A stretch of 64,000 bases of DNA from an uncultured Pelagibacteraceae bacterium (lineage in GTDB: Bacteria; Pseudomonadota; Alphaproteobacteria; Pelagibacterales; Pelagibacteraceae): the NCBI GenBank assembly GCA_902571015.1, contig CACGAC010000004.1, positions 17,013 to 81,012 on the forward strand. The letters run 5' to 3'. Of the stretch, positions 28,940-39,797 are shown piece after piece. The position numbers and the translations under genes were made by a program. The notes below the pieces were generated by a model, which did no database searches, had not been told where the DNA came from, and saw nothing but the letters and a program-made list of their open reading frames with translations. Positions within the stretch are counted from its first letter, which is position 1, and each line of letters begins with the position of its first letter.

Positions 28940-29830
28940 CTAAGACTTCCAGTCGCCTATTTTGCTGAATAAAAAGTTCCTAAAAGCCTGAACTCTGGCT
29001 GTGTTTTTTAAAGATTGCGGATAAACAAAGTGAGCTTCCGTAATCGGTCCCTCTGATTTTGGAAGGACTTTGATTATATTTCTTGAATTACTTACAAGAT
29101 ATTCTGGTAATGCAGCTAAACCAACGCCAGCCTCTACTGCTAAAAGGAGTCCCATTACGCTATTTACCTTCATAATCGGCTTTCGCTTTTTACCATCATG
29201 CATTCCTAATTTTAACGCCCAATCTGGATTATAAACTGGTGATGGAGCCCCTTTTCCAAAAGATATAAATTTATGTTTATTTAAATCACCCAGTGTCTTT
29301 GGCATACCGTATTTCTCTAAATACTTATTAGAACCGTATATAAAGTATTTAAGATCAATTAATTTTTTTTGAATATAATTTAGTTGTTTTGGTCTTCTCA
29401 TAAAAATGCCAATATCAGCTTGTCTGGTGCTTAAATCTAGCTCTTTGTCCTCAAAAATAAGTTCTATTTCTACTTCAGGGTTTAGACGCATAAATTCTTC
29501 AATTCTTGGTGTTAACCAATGTGTACCAAAACTTCTAACTGTTGTAATTGTTAATTTGCCAGTGGGTTTATTTTTTTGATCTCCTAGTGAAGTTTCCACT
29601 TCTTTAAGTTTGCTTATAACTTCGTGTGCAGTTTTAAATACATACTCTCCATTTTCGGTTAGCGTAAGACCTCTTGCGTGTCTTTCAAATAATTGAACTT
29701 TTAAATCTTGTTCCAAAGATTGAATTTGTCTACTTATTGCTGATTGACTAAGATTTAAATTAACAGTGGCATTAGTAAAACTTCCTGCTTCTGCAACTGC
29801 ATGAAAAATTTTAAGTTTATCCCAGTCCAT
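28940..29830 (-). CDS. LysR-family transcriptional regulator
   Basis: LKIFHAVAEAGSFTNATVNLNLSQSAISRQIQSLEQDLKVQLFERH. Confidence 0.95.
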   Translation of the reverse strand: MDWDKLKIFHAVAEAGSFTNATVNLNLSQSAISRQIQSLEQDLKVQLFERHARGLTLTENGEYVFKTAHEVISKLKEVETSLGDQKNKPTGKLTITTVRSFGTHWLTPRIEEFMRLNPEVEIELIFEDKELDLSTRQADIGIFMRRPKQLNYIQKKLIDLKYFIYGSNKYLEKYGMPKTLGDLNKHKFISFGKGAPSPVYNPDWALKLGMHDGKKRKPIMKVNSVMGLLLAVEAGVGLAALPEYLVSNSRNIIKVLPKSEGPITEAHFVYPQSLKNTARVQAFRNFLFSKIGDWKS

Positions 29831-30831
29831 TATTTATTTAAATCAACTAAAACTCTTCCAGAAATTTCACCGTTTAATATTTTAGGATAAGTTTCAATTA
29901 ACTCCTCCAAGCTAACAGTTTGAATAGATTTTTCTATTAAGTTGAAATCGATTAATTTTGCAGCCTCTCCCCAAATAAATTCTCTTCTTTTGATGCTACA
30001 ATTAGCTGAGTCCATTCCCCAAAGTTTTATTCCTCGTAACATGAAAGGAATTACATTAGTATTTAATTCATTTGTACTTGCATTACCACATACTGCAACA
30101 ATCCCATTTGAATTAGTTTGAACAATTGCATTAGCTAAAATTTTACCACCGACGGTGTCGACTACCCCATCCCATAAACCTTTGTCTATAAGTTTTGGAT
30201 CTTTATCAAATTCAGCACGATTTATAACGCTTTTAGCACCTAATGATTTTAAATAATGCGCTTTAGAATCTTTTCCTGTTACTGCAGTAACGTTGTATCC
30301 CATTTTATTGAGTATCATAACTGCAATGCTTCCTACTCCACCAGTTGCACCTGTAACTAAAACATCATTTACTTTTGCACCAAGTAATATTTCTTCTCGG
30401 GCTTTTATTGCAAATGCTGCCATTAAAGATGTAAAACCCGCAGTCCCTAAAATCATTGCTTGTTTAGTTGTTAAATCAACTGGTTTTTTTACTAAGAATT
30501 CTCCGTTAACTTTTGCTATTTGAGAATATCCACCATAAAAGATTTCGCCGACTCTAAACCCAGTTAAAATTACCTCATCACCTGATTTAAATTTTGAATT
30601 ATCACTTTCTAAAACAGTTCCTGAAAAATCTATGCCTGGGATATGGGGGAACTCTTTTACTAACCTACCACCATTTTTTAAAATCATTCCATCTTTAAAA
30701 TTAAGATCTGAATAATCAACTTTGATTGTTACATTACCATGTTTTAAAAAACTTTTGTCTAATGATTTTACTTCTCTTGTAAAGTTGTCACCCTCTTGAT
30801 TTAAAACTAATGCTTTAAATTGGTCTGACAC
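29830..30831 (-). CDS. acuI: MDR-family oxidoreductase, acrylyl-CoA reductase (AcuI/YhdH-like)
   Basis: DYSDLNFKDGM, IPGIDFSGTV, VTGATGGVGSIAVMIL; YhdH/AcuI-like C-terminus. Confidence 0.8.
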   Translation of the reverse strand: MSDQFKALVLNQEGDNFTREVKSLDKSFLKHGNVTIKVDYSDLNFKDGMILKNGGRLVKEFPHIPGIDFSGTVLESDNSKFKSGDEVILTGFRVGEIFYGGYSQIAKVNGEFLVKKPVDLTTKQAMILGTAGFTSLMAAFAIKAREEILLGAKVNDVLVTGATGGVGSIAVMILNKMGYNVTAVTGKDSKAHYLKSLGAKSVINRAEFDKDPKLIDKGLWDGVVDTVGGKILANAIVQTNSNGIVAVCGNASTNELNTNVIPFMLRGIKLWGMDSANCSIKRREFIWGEAAKLIDFNLIEKSIQTVSLEELIETYPKILNGEISGRVLVDLNK

Positions 30832-30833
30832 TT

Positions 30834-31448
30834 TTAATCTTTTGAATTACTTATTAACCTTAAATATCTATTTTGATAACTTAAATCTTCTTTGAATTGA
30901 CCTAAATAATAATTTGTGACTGTTGTAGCTTGTTCCTTTTTAATCCCTCTCATAGTCATACATTGATGAGTTGAGTCTATTGTAACAGCTACACCTTTTG
31001 CATCTAAAGATTGCATTAGTGTATTCGCAATCTGCATAGTTAATCTTTCCTGGGTTTGTAATCTTTTAGAAAAAACCTCAACAACTCTTGCTAATTTACT
31101 TAATCCAACAACTCTTTCGTTAGGTATGTAAGCTACATGAGCTTTACCAATTATTGGTGCCATATGATGTTCGCAATGACTTTGAACTGAGATATTTTTT
31201 TGAATAACCATGTCATCATACCCATCCACATCACCAAAGGTTTTATCTAAAACTTGAATAGGATCTTCCTTATAACCTTTAAAATACTCCTTAAATGCTT
31301 TAACAACTCTTTTTGGAGTTTCTAATAATCCCTCTCGATTAGGATCTTCACCCATCCAAGACAAAATAGTTTTAAAAGCCTCTTCTGCTTCTTTGTCAGA
31401 GATCTTCTTAGAATTTTGATTATTATCAATGTTTTTAACTAACTTCAT
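30834..31448 (-). CDS. folE: GTP cyclohydrolase I
   Basis: SVQSHCEHHMAPIIGKAHVAYIPN, VVGLSKLAR, THQCMTMRGI. Confidence 0.97.
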   Translation of the reverse strand: MKLVKNIDNNQNSKKISDKEAEEAFKTILSWMGEDPNREGLLETPKRVVKAFKEYFKGYKEDPIQVLDKTFGDVDGYDDMVIQKNISVQSHCEHHMAPIIGKAHVAYIPNERVVGLSKLARVVEVFSKRLQTQERLTMQIANTLMQSLDAKGVAVTIDSTHQCMTMRGIKKEQATTVTNYYLGQFKEDLSYQNRYLRLISNSKD

Positions 31449-31524
31449 GGGGGGGTTTATACATATAAATGCGCATTTTTAAAATATTTAATATATCTTT
31501 ATATGTGCTACATAATCACCGAAT

Positions 31525-31992
31525 ATGTTCAAAAAAAGAGAAAATGTGGTTGAAATTGAAGAAGGAAATCTTCTTTCACCTAAATTTGATAATGATGGTT
31601 TAATACCTGTCATTACAATGTGCTCTCAAACAAAAGAAATTTTAATGCATGGTTATATGAACGTTGAGGCATTAAAAAAAACAATTGAAACAAAAGAAGC
31701 TCACTATTATAGCAGATCAAGAAAAGCTATCTGGCACAAAGGCAAAACTAGTGGTTTCATTCAAAAAGTAACTGAAATCAAAATTGATGATGATCAAGAC
31801 TCGGTTTGGCTTTCTGTTGATATTGGAGACGGAGCTAGTTGTCACGTCGGTTATAGATCTTGTTTTTATAGATCTATACCACTTGGACCAATTGAAAATG
31901 GTAGAGAAGTTCAGATGAAATTCACTGAAAAAGAAAAAAAATTTGACCCAGAAAAAGTTTATAAAGGTCAGCCCAATCCAACTAAAATTTAA
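31525..31992 (+). CDS. hisI: Phosphoribosyl-AMP cyclohydrolase
   Basis: YYSRSRKAIWHKGKTSG, GDGASCHVGYRSCFYR. Confidence 0.95.
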   Translation: MFKKRENVVEIEEGNLLSPKFDNDGLIPVITMCSQTKEILMHGYMNVEALKKTIETKEAHYYSRSRKAIWHKGKTSGFIQKVTEIKIDDDQDSVWLSVDIGDGASCHVGYRSCFYRSIPLGPIENGREVQMKFTEKEKKFDPEKVYKGQPNPTKI

Positions 31993-31999
31993 TATTATT

Positions 32000-32608
32000 A
32001 TGAGAGTCTTAAAACCTTTTGGCCCAAGAATTGCTGTAACTAAAATTCCTTTAAAAATTATAAATTTAGTTAATAAAGAAGTTGATCTCATTGTAAATAA
32101 CAGATCAAGATTGAAAAGAAGTGACTACTCAAAAAAGCTTGTAGGTCAAGTTAAACAAGAAATAAGATTATCAAACTCATTTGTAAACAAATATCTTTTT
32201 AAATTTATAAAAATGAATGTAAAAAAATATATAAAAAAAAGTACCAATAAAAATTTAAAAAAAATAAACTTAAAAAGTTTTTGGATAGTCAGACAATATA
32301 AAAATGAGTATAATCCAGTTCATTTTCATAGCGGTAACATTTCAGGTGTTGGTTATTTAAAAATTCCCAAAAATATTACCAAAGGTACAAAAAGACTTAA
32401 AACGAATGGAACAATAGATTTTATACATGGATCAAAATCTTTCTTAAGTAATAGTTTGTATAACCATAATCCAAAAGTTGGGGATATGATTATATTTCCG
32501 AATTACTTAATGCATACTGCTTACCCTTTTAAAAGAGATGGAGAAAGAAGATCTTTTTCATTTAATTTAGATATTGATAAAAAAACATTTGACGTTTTCA
32601 ATGGATAA
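32000..32608 (+). CDS. 2OG-Fe(II) oxygenase-like protein
   Basis: NPVHFHSGNISGVGYLKIPKN..., GDMIIFPNYLMHTAYPF; ATG at 32000 preferred over 31943 extension. Confidence 0.7.
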   Translation: MRVLKPFGPRIAVTKIPLKIINLVNKEVDLIVNNRSRLKRSDYSKKLVGQVKQEIRLSNSFVNKYLFKFIKMNVKKYIKKSTNKNLKKINLKSFWIVRQYKNEYNPVHFHSGNISGVGYLKIPKNITKGTKRLKTNGTIDFIHGSKSFLSNSLYNHNPKVGDMIIFPNYLMHTAYPFKRDGERRSFSFNLDIDKKTFDVFNG

Positions 32609-32975
32609 AATTCAAAAAAATGTACTTGGAGAAAAATTAGAGGAATGTTCTTTAGATCCTTTAACTGGTTGGTATAGAGATGGTTGTTGTAATACTGACG
32701 AAAATGATCATGGATTACATACTGTTTGTGCTAGAGTTACAACAGAATTTCTAGAGTGGTGCAAAGAGGCAGGAAATGATTTGATTACACCGCACCCAGA
32801 ATTTGGATTTCCTGGCTTAAAAGATGGAGATGGTTGGTGTGTTTGTGCAACTTGGTATGCAAAAGCAGTAGAGGCTGGAAAAGGTTGCCCAATTTATTTA
32901 AAAAAAACACATGAAAAAACTTTAGATTTGATTCCAATTGATATTTTAAAAAAATATGCAATAGATTTGTCTTAA
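32601..32975 (+). CDS. DUF2237 family protein
   Basis: NVLGEKLEECSLDPLTGWYRDGCCNT, HTVCARVTTEFLEW; Met at 32601 preferred. Confidence 0.85.
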   Translation: MDKIQKNVLGEKLEECSLDPLTGWYRDGCCNTDENDHGLHTVCARVTTEFLEWCKEAGNDLITPHPEFGFPGLKDGDGWCVCATWYAKAVEAGKGCPIYLKKTHEKTLDLIPIDILKKYAIDLS

Positions 32976-33751
32976 TGAATAGTTTTAATTTTAAATCATT
33001 AGCAAGTCATCATAAAAAAAATTTAACTGTCAAAAATGCTCCTTATGGTCATTGTTCAACAAATAATTTTTTTCCAGATAATATAATAAATAACATTGCA
33101 TCGTCTTTTAAATTTCCAGAAACTGTCAGTTCAACTTCTGATCCTTTGTTTCAAAAAACAAAACGTTCACTTAGTAATTATAACTTATTTCCAATTGAAA
33201 TTAAAAAAACAATTGATTATCTCAATTCTCAAAGTTTTATTAATATTCTTGAGGAAAAATTTGATATTAAAAATCTCGTTCCTGACTCCTCTCTATTTGG
33301 TGGTGGTATGCACGAAAGCAGAAATGGAGGATATTTAAAGATACACTCAGATTTCGTTTATATTAGAAATAGAAAACTTAAAAGAATGTTGAATTTATTA
33401 GTTTATTTGAATGATGGCTGGAATGAGAATTGGGGTGGAGCAATCGAATTATGGGACCAAAAGATGAAAAATAATTTTTTAAAGATTTATCCAAAAATAA
33501 ATCATGCTCTTATTTTTAGAACAGATACTGAGTCTAATCATGGGTTTCCAGATCCGATTAATTGTCCTAGAGACAAAAGCAGAAAATCGTTAGCTTTATA
33601 CTATTATATTCATGATAATTCTTTATTTAAAAGAACAAAATATTATTACGCGAGATGGAAAAGAAGGCCAGGAATTGAAGAGCCAAAATTTGGCGATAAC
33701 AGAAATTTTATCGAAAGATTTAAAAATAATTTTTTATTTAGATTTAAATAA
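32975..33751 (+). CDS. 2OG-Fe(II) oxygenase (prolyl 4-hydroxylase-like)
   Basis: LKIHSDFVYIRNRKLKRMLNLLVYLNDGWNENWGGAIELW, HGFPDPI, RKSLALYYY. Confidence 0.85.
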   Translation: MNSFNFKSLASHHKKNLTVKNAPYGHCSTNNFFPDNIINNIASSFKFPETVSSTSDPLFQKTKRSLSNYNLFPIEIKKTIDYLNSQSFINILEEKFDIKNLVPDSSLFGGGMHESRNGGYLKIHSDFVYIRNRKLKRMLNLLVYLNDGWNENWGGAIELWDQKMKNNFLKIYPKINHALIFRTDTESNHGFPDPINCPRDKSRKSLALYYYIHDNSLFKRTKYYYARWKRRPGIEEPKFGDNRNFIERFKNNFLFRFK

Positions 33752-33796
33752 ATTAAATATTCCATATTAAGATCTTTAGTAAAATGAATTTGACTT

Positions 33797-33961
33797 ATGG
33801 GTGAAGATATTTTATCAGTTATATATCTTTTATTAGTAATTGCGCTTGTCTTTCCAGGTTTTTATTATGCAAATAAAAATAAAAAAATTTTTTTAAAAAA
33901 TCTTATTATTTGGCTAGGTATTATTGGAATAGTAATAATTTTTGCTAATTTTCTAAAATAG
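33797..33961 (+). CDS. 54-aa two-TM small protein
   Basis: MGEDILSVIYLLLVIALVFPGFYYANKNKKIFLKNLIIWLGIIGIVIIFANFLK*; not in ORF track. Confidence 0.5.
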   Translation: MGEDILSVIYLLLVIALVFPGFYYANKNKKIFLKNLIIWLGIIGIVIIFANFLK

Positions 33962-33965
33962 CTAA

Positions 33966-35585
33966 TTACATATTTCCATACTTTGGTCCACCACCTCCTT
34001 CAGGGGTAACCCAAATTATATTTTGAGAAGGTTCTTTAATATCGCAAGTTTTACAATGAATACAGTTTTGAGCGTTAATAACAAATTTGTTTATATCATT
34101 CTCTTTTTGAACCTCGTAAACTCCTGCTGGGCAATATCTTTGTGCTGGTTCATCATATTTCTCAAGAGTATATTTTATTGGTAAATCTTTATCTTTTAGT
34201 TTTAAGTGCACTGGCTGATTATCCTCGTGGTTAGTTCCGGTCAAATAAACTGAGCTTGTTTTATCAAAAGTAATAACATTGTCTGGTTTAGGATAATCAA
34301 TTTTTGGCATTTTATCTGCAGGTTTTAAGGTTTCATGGTCAGAATGCTTATGCCTTAATGTGAATGGAAGTTTTCCTCTAAATAAAATTTGATCAATTCC
34401 TGTAAAAATTATTCCTAAAATTAATCCCCAGCTAAAACTTGGTTTTACATTTCTTGCTTGATACAGTTCTTTATATAACCAGCTTTTTTTAAACATTTCC
34501 TCGAATAATGATAAATCTTTTTTAGACTGGATGTGTTCGTTAATAGCCTCTGCTGCTATAATTCCGCTTTTCATAGCAGTATGAGAACCTTTTATTTTTG
34601 GCATGTTTAATGTTCCCGCATCACATCCAATAAGTAATGCACCTGGCATAAACATTTTAGGTAAACTTTGAATACCACCTTCAATTAAAGCTCTAGCCCC
34701 GTATGAAATTCTTTTTCCGCCCTCTATTATCTTTTTTATTGACGGATGTGTTTTAAATCTTTGAAACTCATCAAAAGGAGAAAGATGAGGATTTTGATAG
34801 TCTAAACCTATGACATATCCTAAAAAAACTTGTTTATTTTCAGCATGATAAATAAAACTCCCACCATAAGTTTTATTATCTAAAGGCCATCCAGCTGTAT
34901 GCATTACTAATCCCTCTTCATGATTTTTTTCATTAATTTCCCAAATTTCTTTAAATCCGATACCGTATTGTTGAGGATCTTTATCTTTATTAAGATTAAA
35001 TTTTTTAATCAATTGTTTTCCTAAATGACCCCGACAACCCTCAGCAAAAACTGTAACCTTACCTATTAGCTCAATACCTGGTTCAAAACTATCTTTTTTG
35101 TTTCCTTGTTTATCTATTCCCATGTCCTGAGTGGCTACACCTTTAACAGAACCATCGTCATTGAATAAAATCTCACTTGCAGGAAATCCTGGAAATATCT
35201 CTACTCCAAGTGCTTCTGCTTGCTCAGCTAGCCATCTACATAAATTTGCAAGGCTTATAATATAATTTTTATGATTTTTTTGAACAGCAGGTAACAACCA
35301 AGTAGGCCAATTTAAAGATTTTGTTTTTCCTAAGAATAAAAATTTTTCCTTAGAAACTTTTGTTTTTATTGGTGGATTTAAATCCTTCCAATTTGGAATT
35401 AACTCGTCTAGTGCTCTAGTTTCAAAAACATTTCCACTTAAAATATGCGCACCGATCTCTGATGCTTTCTCCAAAACGCAAATATTTAAATTTGAATTTA
35501 ATTGTTTTAGTTTAATAGCAGTTGTTAATCCTGATGGTCCTCCACCAACAATTACAACATCATATTCCATTGACTCTCTGGACAT
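33966..35585 (-). CDS. etfD: Electron transfer flavoprotein-ubiquinone oxidoreductase
   Basis: VVIVGGGPSGLTTAIKL, C-terminal CIHCKTCDIKEPSQNIIWVTPEGGGGPKYGNM. Confidence 0.97.
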   Translation of the reverse strand: MSRESMEYDVVIVGGGPSGLTTAIKLKQLNSNLNICVLEKASEIGAHILSGNVFETRALDELIPNWKDLNPPIKTKVSKEKFLFLGKTKSLNWPTWLLPAVQKNHKNYIISLANLCRWLAEQAEALGVEIFPGFPASEILFNDDGSVKGVATQDMGIDKQGNKKDSFEPGIELIGKVTVFAEGCRGHLGKQLIKKFNLNKDKDPQQYGIGFKEIWEINEKNHEEGLVMHTAGWPLDNKTYGGSFIYHAENKQVFLGYVIGLDYQNPHLSPFDEFQRFKTHPSIKKIIEGGKRISYGARALIEGGIQSLPKMFMPGALLIGCDAGTLNMPKIKGSHTAMKSGIIAAEAINEHIQSKKDLSLFEEMFKKSWLYKELYQARNVKPSFSWGLILGIIFTGIDQILFRGKLPFTLRHKHSDHETLKPADKMPKIDYPKPDNVITFDKTSSVYLTGTNHEDNQPVHLKLKDKDLPIKYTLEKYDEPAQRYCPAGVYEVQKENDINKFVINAQNCIHCKTCDIKEPSQNIIWVTPEGGGGPKYGNM

Positions 35586-35606
35586 ATTAATTTCTTACAG
35601 ATTATA

Positions 35607-36560
35607 TTATTTTTGTATAGTGTTTAATTTGTTCAGTTCCTCAATAAATTGAGGTACCGCTTCAAAAAGATCAGCCTCTAGACCATAGTCTGCAACACTA
35701 AAAATTGGAGCCTCACCATCTTTATTGATTGCGACAATCACCTTGCTTTCTTTCATTCCAGCTAAATGTTGTATTGCACCAGAAATCCCAATGGCAATAT
35801 ATAAATCTGGGACTACAACTTTTCCAGTTTGACCCACTTGATGATCATTACTTATATATCCAGCATCAACAGCTGCTCTTGATGCTCCAATAGCAGCATT
35901 TAATTTATCAGCAACAGAAGTAATTAATTTAAAATTATCTCCACTCTGCATTCCTCTTCCTCCAGAAACAACTACCCTTGCAGTTCCAAGTTCTGGTCTA
36001 TCTGACTTAATTTCCTCTCTTTTTACAAATTTTGTATTATTAAATTCTTCACTTGGTTCAACTTTTTCAATCTGCGCAGATCCACCTGAACTCTCACATG
36101 GATCAAATGAGGTTGGTCTAATAGTAATGCATTTTTTTGGATCTTTGCTTTTTACAGTTGCAAACGCATTCCCAGCATAAATAGGTCTTAAAAACGTATC
36201 TGCAGAAATAACTTTAATAATATCACTGACTTGAGAAGTATCTAAAGAAGCTGCGATTCTTGGCATCAAATTTTTACCAAAAGTATTCGCTGAACAGACA
36301 ACATGAGAGTAACTTTCTGCCAATTTCACAATTACTGGAGCAAAATTTTCTGCTACAAAGTTTTCGTAATGAGCAGCCTCTACTTGAATCACTTTTTTGA
36401 CTAATGGTAACTCTGATAATTTTTTTGCTGCATCTCCACAATTACTACCAATAATTACAGCATGAAGATCTGTATCCATTTGAGAAGCTGCTGTTACAGC
36501 ATTAAGTGTAAATGGTTTTAGTTCTTTGTTATTATGTTCTGCAATTAATAAAACTGACAT
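35607..36560 (-). CDS. etfA: Electron transfer flavoprotein alpha subunit
   Basis: VSGGRGM, GASRAAVDAGYISNDHQVGQTGKVVVPDLYIAIGISGAIQHLAGM. Confidence 0.97.
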   Translation of the reverse strand: MSVLLIAEHNNKELKPFTLNAVTAASQMDTDLHAVIIGSNCGDAAKKLSELPLVKKVIQVEAAHYENFVAENFAPVIVKLAESYSHVVCSANTFGKNLMPRIAASLDTSQVSDIIKVISADTFLRPIYAGNAFATVKSKDPKKCITIRPTSFDPCESSGGSAQIEKVEPSEEFNNTKFVKREEIKSDRPELGTARVVVSGGRGMQSGDNFKLITSVADKLNAAIGASRAAVDAGYISNDHQVGQTGKVVVPDLYIAIGISGAIQHLAGMKESKVIVAINKDGEAPIFSVADYGLEADLFEAVPQFIEELNKLNTIQK

Positions 36561-37309
36561 TATATTACTTTAGCCTCATTTTTTAATTTTTGCACTAGCT
36601 CAGCCACACTTTTTACTTTTATTCCTGCTTTTCTTTTTGGTGGCTCTTCAACCTTAATTTGCTCGATTCTTGGTGATGTATCTACTCCTAAATCTGACGC
36701 ATTTATCTGCTCAATAGGTTTTTTTTTAGCTTTCATAATGTTTGGTAAAGATGCATATCTAGGTTCATTAAGTCTTAAATCACAAGTTACAATTGCAGGA
36801 ATATTGATCTCTATTGTCTCTAATCCTTCGTCAATCTCTCTCGTAACTTCAAGTTTTTTATCTTTAATCTCAATCTTGGAGGCAAATGTTGCTTGAGGCC
36901 AATTTAATAAAGCACTTAACATTTGACCTGTTTGATTACAATCATCATCAATTGCTTGTTTTCCCATAAAAACTAAATCTGGTTTTTCCTTTTCAACAAT
37001 TTTTTGTAATAATTTGGAAACGGCTAAAGGTTCTAAAATTCCATCAGCTTTAATAAGAATGCCTCTATCAGCTCCAACCGCTAATGCTTTACGAACAGTT
37101 TCTTGAGCTTTCTCTTCTCCAACACTTACTGCAACTACCTCGGTCGCTTTTCCTGACTCTTTAATTTTTACCGCCTCCTCAATCGCATTATCATCTGGTG
37201 GATTGGTAGACATCTTAACATTTTCAGTTACTACACCAGTGTTATCCTCTTTAACTCTGACTTGAACATTGTAATCAATTACTCTTTTTACTGCGACCAA
37301 AATTTTCAT
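36560..37309 (-). CDS. etfB: Electron transfer flavoprotein beta subunit
   Basis: [59 protein letters not shown]. Confidence 0.97.
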   Translation of the reverse strand: MKILVAVKRVIDYNVQVRVKEDNTGVVTENVKMSTNPPDDNAIEEAVKIKESGKATEVVAVSVGEEKAQETVRKALAVGADRGILIKADGILEPLAVSKLLQKIVEKEKPDLVFMGKQAIDDDCNQTGQMLSALLNWPQATFASKIEIKDKKLEVTREIDEGLETIEINIPAIVTCDLRLNEPRYASLPNIMKAKKKPIEQINASDLGVDTSPRIEQIKVEEPPKRKAGIKVKSVAELVQKLKNEAKVI

Positions 37310-39741
37310 TAGGCTCTCAATAGTTTGTTTTCAGCATCGTATGGACTTTCTTCTACTATTGTAGCCTCATACATTTTTCCAAGAATATCAACTTTAAGTT
37401 TTTCTCCAATATTTGCTAAATCAGGTTTCACCATGGCTAAGGCAATAGATTTATCTAATCTAAATCCATATTCCCCTCCTGTTGCTCGCCCAACGACTTT
37501 GTCATCTTTATAAATTGGATTGTTACCTAAAACATCTGAGTCTGTTGTGTCATGAACCTCTAGTGTTACTAATTTATTATCAAAACCCTTTTCTCTCCAT
37601 TTGTTTAGTGCATCAAGTCCTATGAAATTACCCTTATTTGGATGAATAAATCTGTCTAGGCCAGACTCATAAGGTGAATACTCAATTGATAGTTCAGTTC
37701 CCACAAGTTTATAAGATTTTTCTACTCTTAAACTATTCATCGCTCTGATGCCAAAAGGTTTAAGACCGAGATCCTTACCTGCTTCCATTAATTTATCAAA
37801 AATATGGTTTTGATATTCAATTGGGTGATGTAATTCCCAACCAAGTTCACCAACAAAATTTACCCTCATAGCATTTACTGGAGCATATCCAACATTAACA
37901 TTTTTTGCAGTTAACCATTTAAAGTTTTCATTTGAAAAATCATCAGTAGAAACTTTTTGCATAAGTTCTCTTGCTTTTGGACCTGCCACAACAAGTACAC
38001 CTGTACTATTTGTTAAGTCCTCAAATATAACTGAACCATCAGTTGGCATCCATTTTTGAATCCAATCATGGTCTAATCTCAAATTTGCTCCAGCTGAAAC
38101 TAAATAATAACTATTTTCAGCTTCTTTCATAATTGTAAACTCAGAGTGAACACCACCTTTAGTATTAAGCGCATGACACAAATTAATTCTTCCGATTTTT
38201 TTTGGAAGTTTGTTAGCAACTAAGTAGTCTAAAAATTCTTCAGCCTTTGGACCTTTTATTCTACATTTTGCAAAGGCTGTCATATCTAAAAGTCCAACAT
38301 TCTTTTTAACGTTTTCACATTCTTTCTTAATTGCATCAAACCATTTTGATCTTCTAAATGACCAATGATCTTTTTGTTCCATGCCATCTGTTGCAAAAAA
38401 GTTTGGTCTTTCCCATCCAAATTTTTGTCCAAAGACAGCACCAAGATTTTTCATTCTTTCATAACAAGGAGATGTTCTTAAAGGTCTAGCAGCTGGTCTT
38501 TCTTCATCAGGATAATGAACAATAAAAACATGACTATAAGCCTCCTCATTTTTTGCTTTGAGATAAGATTTTGTTGCATAATTTCCGTAACGTCTTGGTT
38601 CAACACCAAGCATATCAATCGTCGGTTCACCATCAATAATCCATTCTGCTAATTGCCAGCCCGCTCCACCTGCTGCAGTTATTCCAAAACTATGTCCCTC
38701 ATTAATCCAAAAATTTTTAAGTCCCCATGCTGGACCAACTATAGGATTACCATCTGGTGTGTAACATATTGCACCATTATAAACTTTTTTCACTCCAACT
38801 TCTCCAAATGCTGGAACTCTATGTATTGCTCCTTCGATATGCGGAGCAAGTCTATCTAAATCCTCTTGAAACAATTCATATTCAGAGTCTTTTGAAGGAC
38901 CTTCGACATAACATGCTGGTGCACCATCTTCATATGGTCCTAATATTAATCCACCAGCCTCCTCCCTCATATACCATCTACTATCACTATCTCTTAATAC
39001 TCCCATCTCTGGTAGACCCTCTTTTTTTCTTTTTTGTATTTCTGGATGCGGTTCAGTTACAATATATTGATGTTCAACAGGTATGACTGGAATATCTAAT
39101 CCAACCATTTCGCCAGTTTGTCTTGCAAAATTTCCTGAACATGAAATGACATGTTCACATTCAATTGATCCTTTGTCTGTTTCAACAATCCATCCCTCTT
39201 TAGTTTGTCTCATTGATAACACTGTTGTGTTTCTATAAATCTCAGCTCCTCTGTTCCTAGCACCTGTGGCAAGTGCCTGAGTTAAGTCTGCAGGTTGGAT
39301 GTATCCATCTTCTGGGTGTTGAATCGCTCCAACTAAATCATCAGTATGACAAAGCGGCCAAATTTCTTTTACTTGTTGAGGTGTCAAAAATTTTACATCA
39401 ACACCAATTGTTTTAGCTACACCAGCATATTGATGGTACTCATCCATTCTATCTTTGGTACTAGCTAAACGGATATTTGAAACCACACTGAAACCAACAT
39501 TCTTGCCAGTCTCTTCTTCTAATTTTTTGTAAAGATTTACTGCATATTTGTGAAGTTGACCAACAGAATAACTCATATTAAAAAGAGGTAGCAAGCCTGC
39601 TGCGTGCCAAGTTGAACCTGAGGTTAATTCTTTTCTTTCAACTAAAACAACATCTGACCAACCTTTTTTTGCTAAATGATAAAGAGCGCTTACTCCAACA
39701 ACTCCTCCACCGACTACGACGACTTTTGCTTTAGATTTCAT
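37309..39741 (-). CDS. Dimethylglycine/sarcosine dehydrogenase (FAD domain + GcvT C-terminal domain)
   Basis: [43 protein letters not shown]; GcvT-type [15 protein letters not shown]-terminal; adjacent to ETF genes. Confidence 0.9.
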   Translation of the reverse strand: MKSKAKVVVVGGGVVGVSALYHLAKKGWSDVVLVERKELTSGSTWHAAGLLPLFNMSYSVGQLHKYAVNLYKKLEEETGKNVGFSVVSNIRLASTKDRMDEYHQYAGVAKTIGVDVKFLTPQQVKEIWPLCHTDDLVGAIQHPEDGYIQPADLTQALATGARNRGAEIYRNTTVLSMRQTKEGWIVETDKGSIECEHVISCSGNFARQTGEMVGLDIPVIPVEHQYIVTEPHPEIQKRKKEGLPEMGVLRDSDSRWYMREEAGGLILGPYEDGAPACYVEGPSKDSEYELFQEDLDRLAPHIEGAIHRVPAFGEVGVKKVYNGAICYTPDGNPIVGPAWGLKNFWINEGHSFGITAAGGAGWQLAEWIIDGEPTIDMLGVEPRRYGNYATKSYLKAKNEEAYSHVFIVHYPDEERPAARPLRTSPCYERMKNLGAVFGQKFGWERPNFFATDGMEQKDHWSFRRSKWFDAIKKECENVKKNVGLLDMTAFAKCRIKGPKAEEFLDYLVANKLPKKIGRINLCHALNTKGGVHSEFTIMKEAENSYYLVSAGANLRLDHDWIQKWMPTDGSVIFEDLTNSTGVLVVAGPKARELMQKVSTDDFSNENFKWLTAKNVNVGYAPVNAMRVNFVGELGWELHHPIEYQNHIFDKLMEAGKDLGLKPFGIRAMNSLRVEKSYKLVGTELSIEYSPYESGLDRFIHPNKGNFIGLDALNKWREKGFDNKLVTLEVHDTTDSDVLGNNPIYKDDKVVGRATGGEYGFRLDKSIALAMVKPDLANIGEKLKVDILGKMYEATIVEESPYDAENKLLRA

Positions 39742-39797
39742 TAAATGATTCCTACTAAATTTTTATTCATAACGAAACAAAATTGTATTATGGATAA

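Noticed and set aside
31943-31999. N-terminal extension of the 2OG oxygenase-like ORF
   Set aside because: Overlaps the end of hisI; ATG at 32000 is more plausible
38653-39086. Two overlapping + strand ORFs (68 and 109 aa)
   Set aside because: Antisense to the well-supported dimethylglycine dehydrogenase gene
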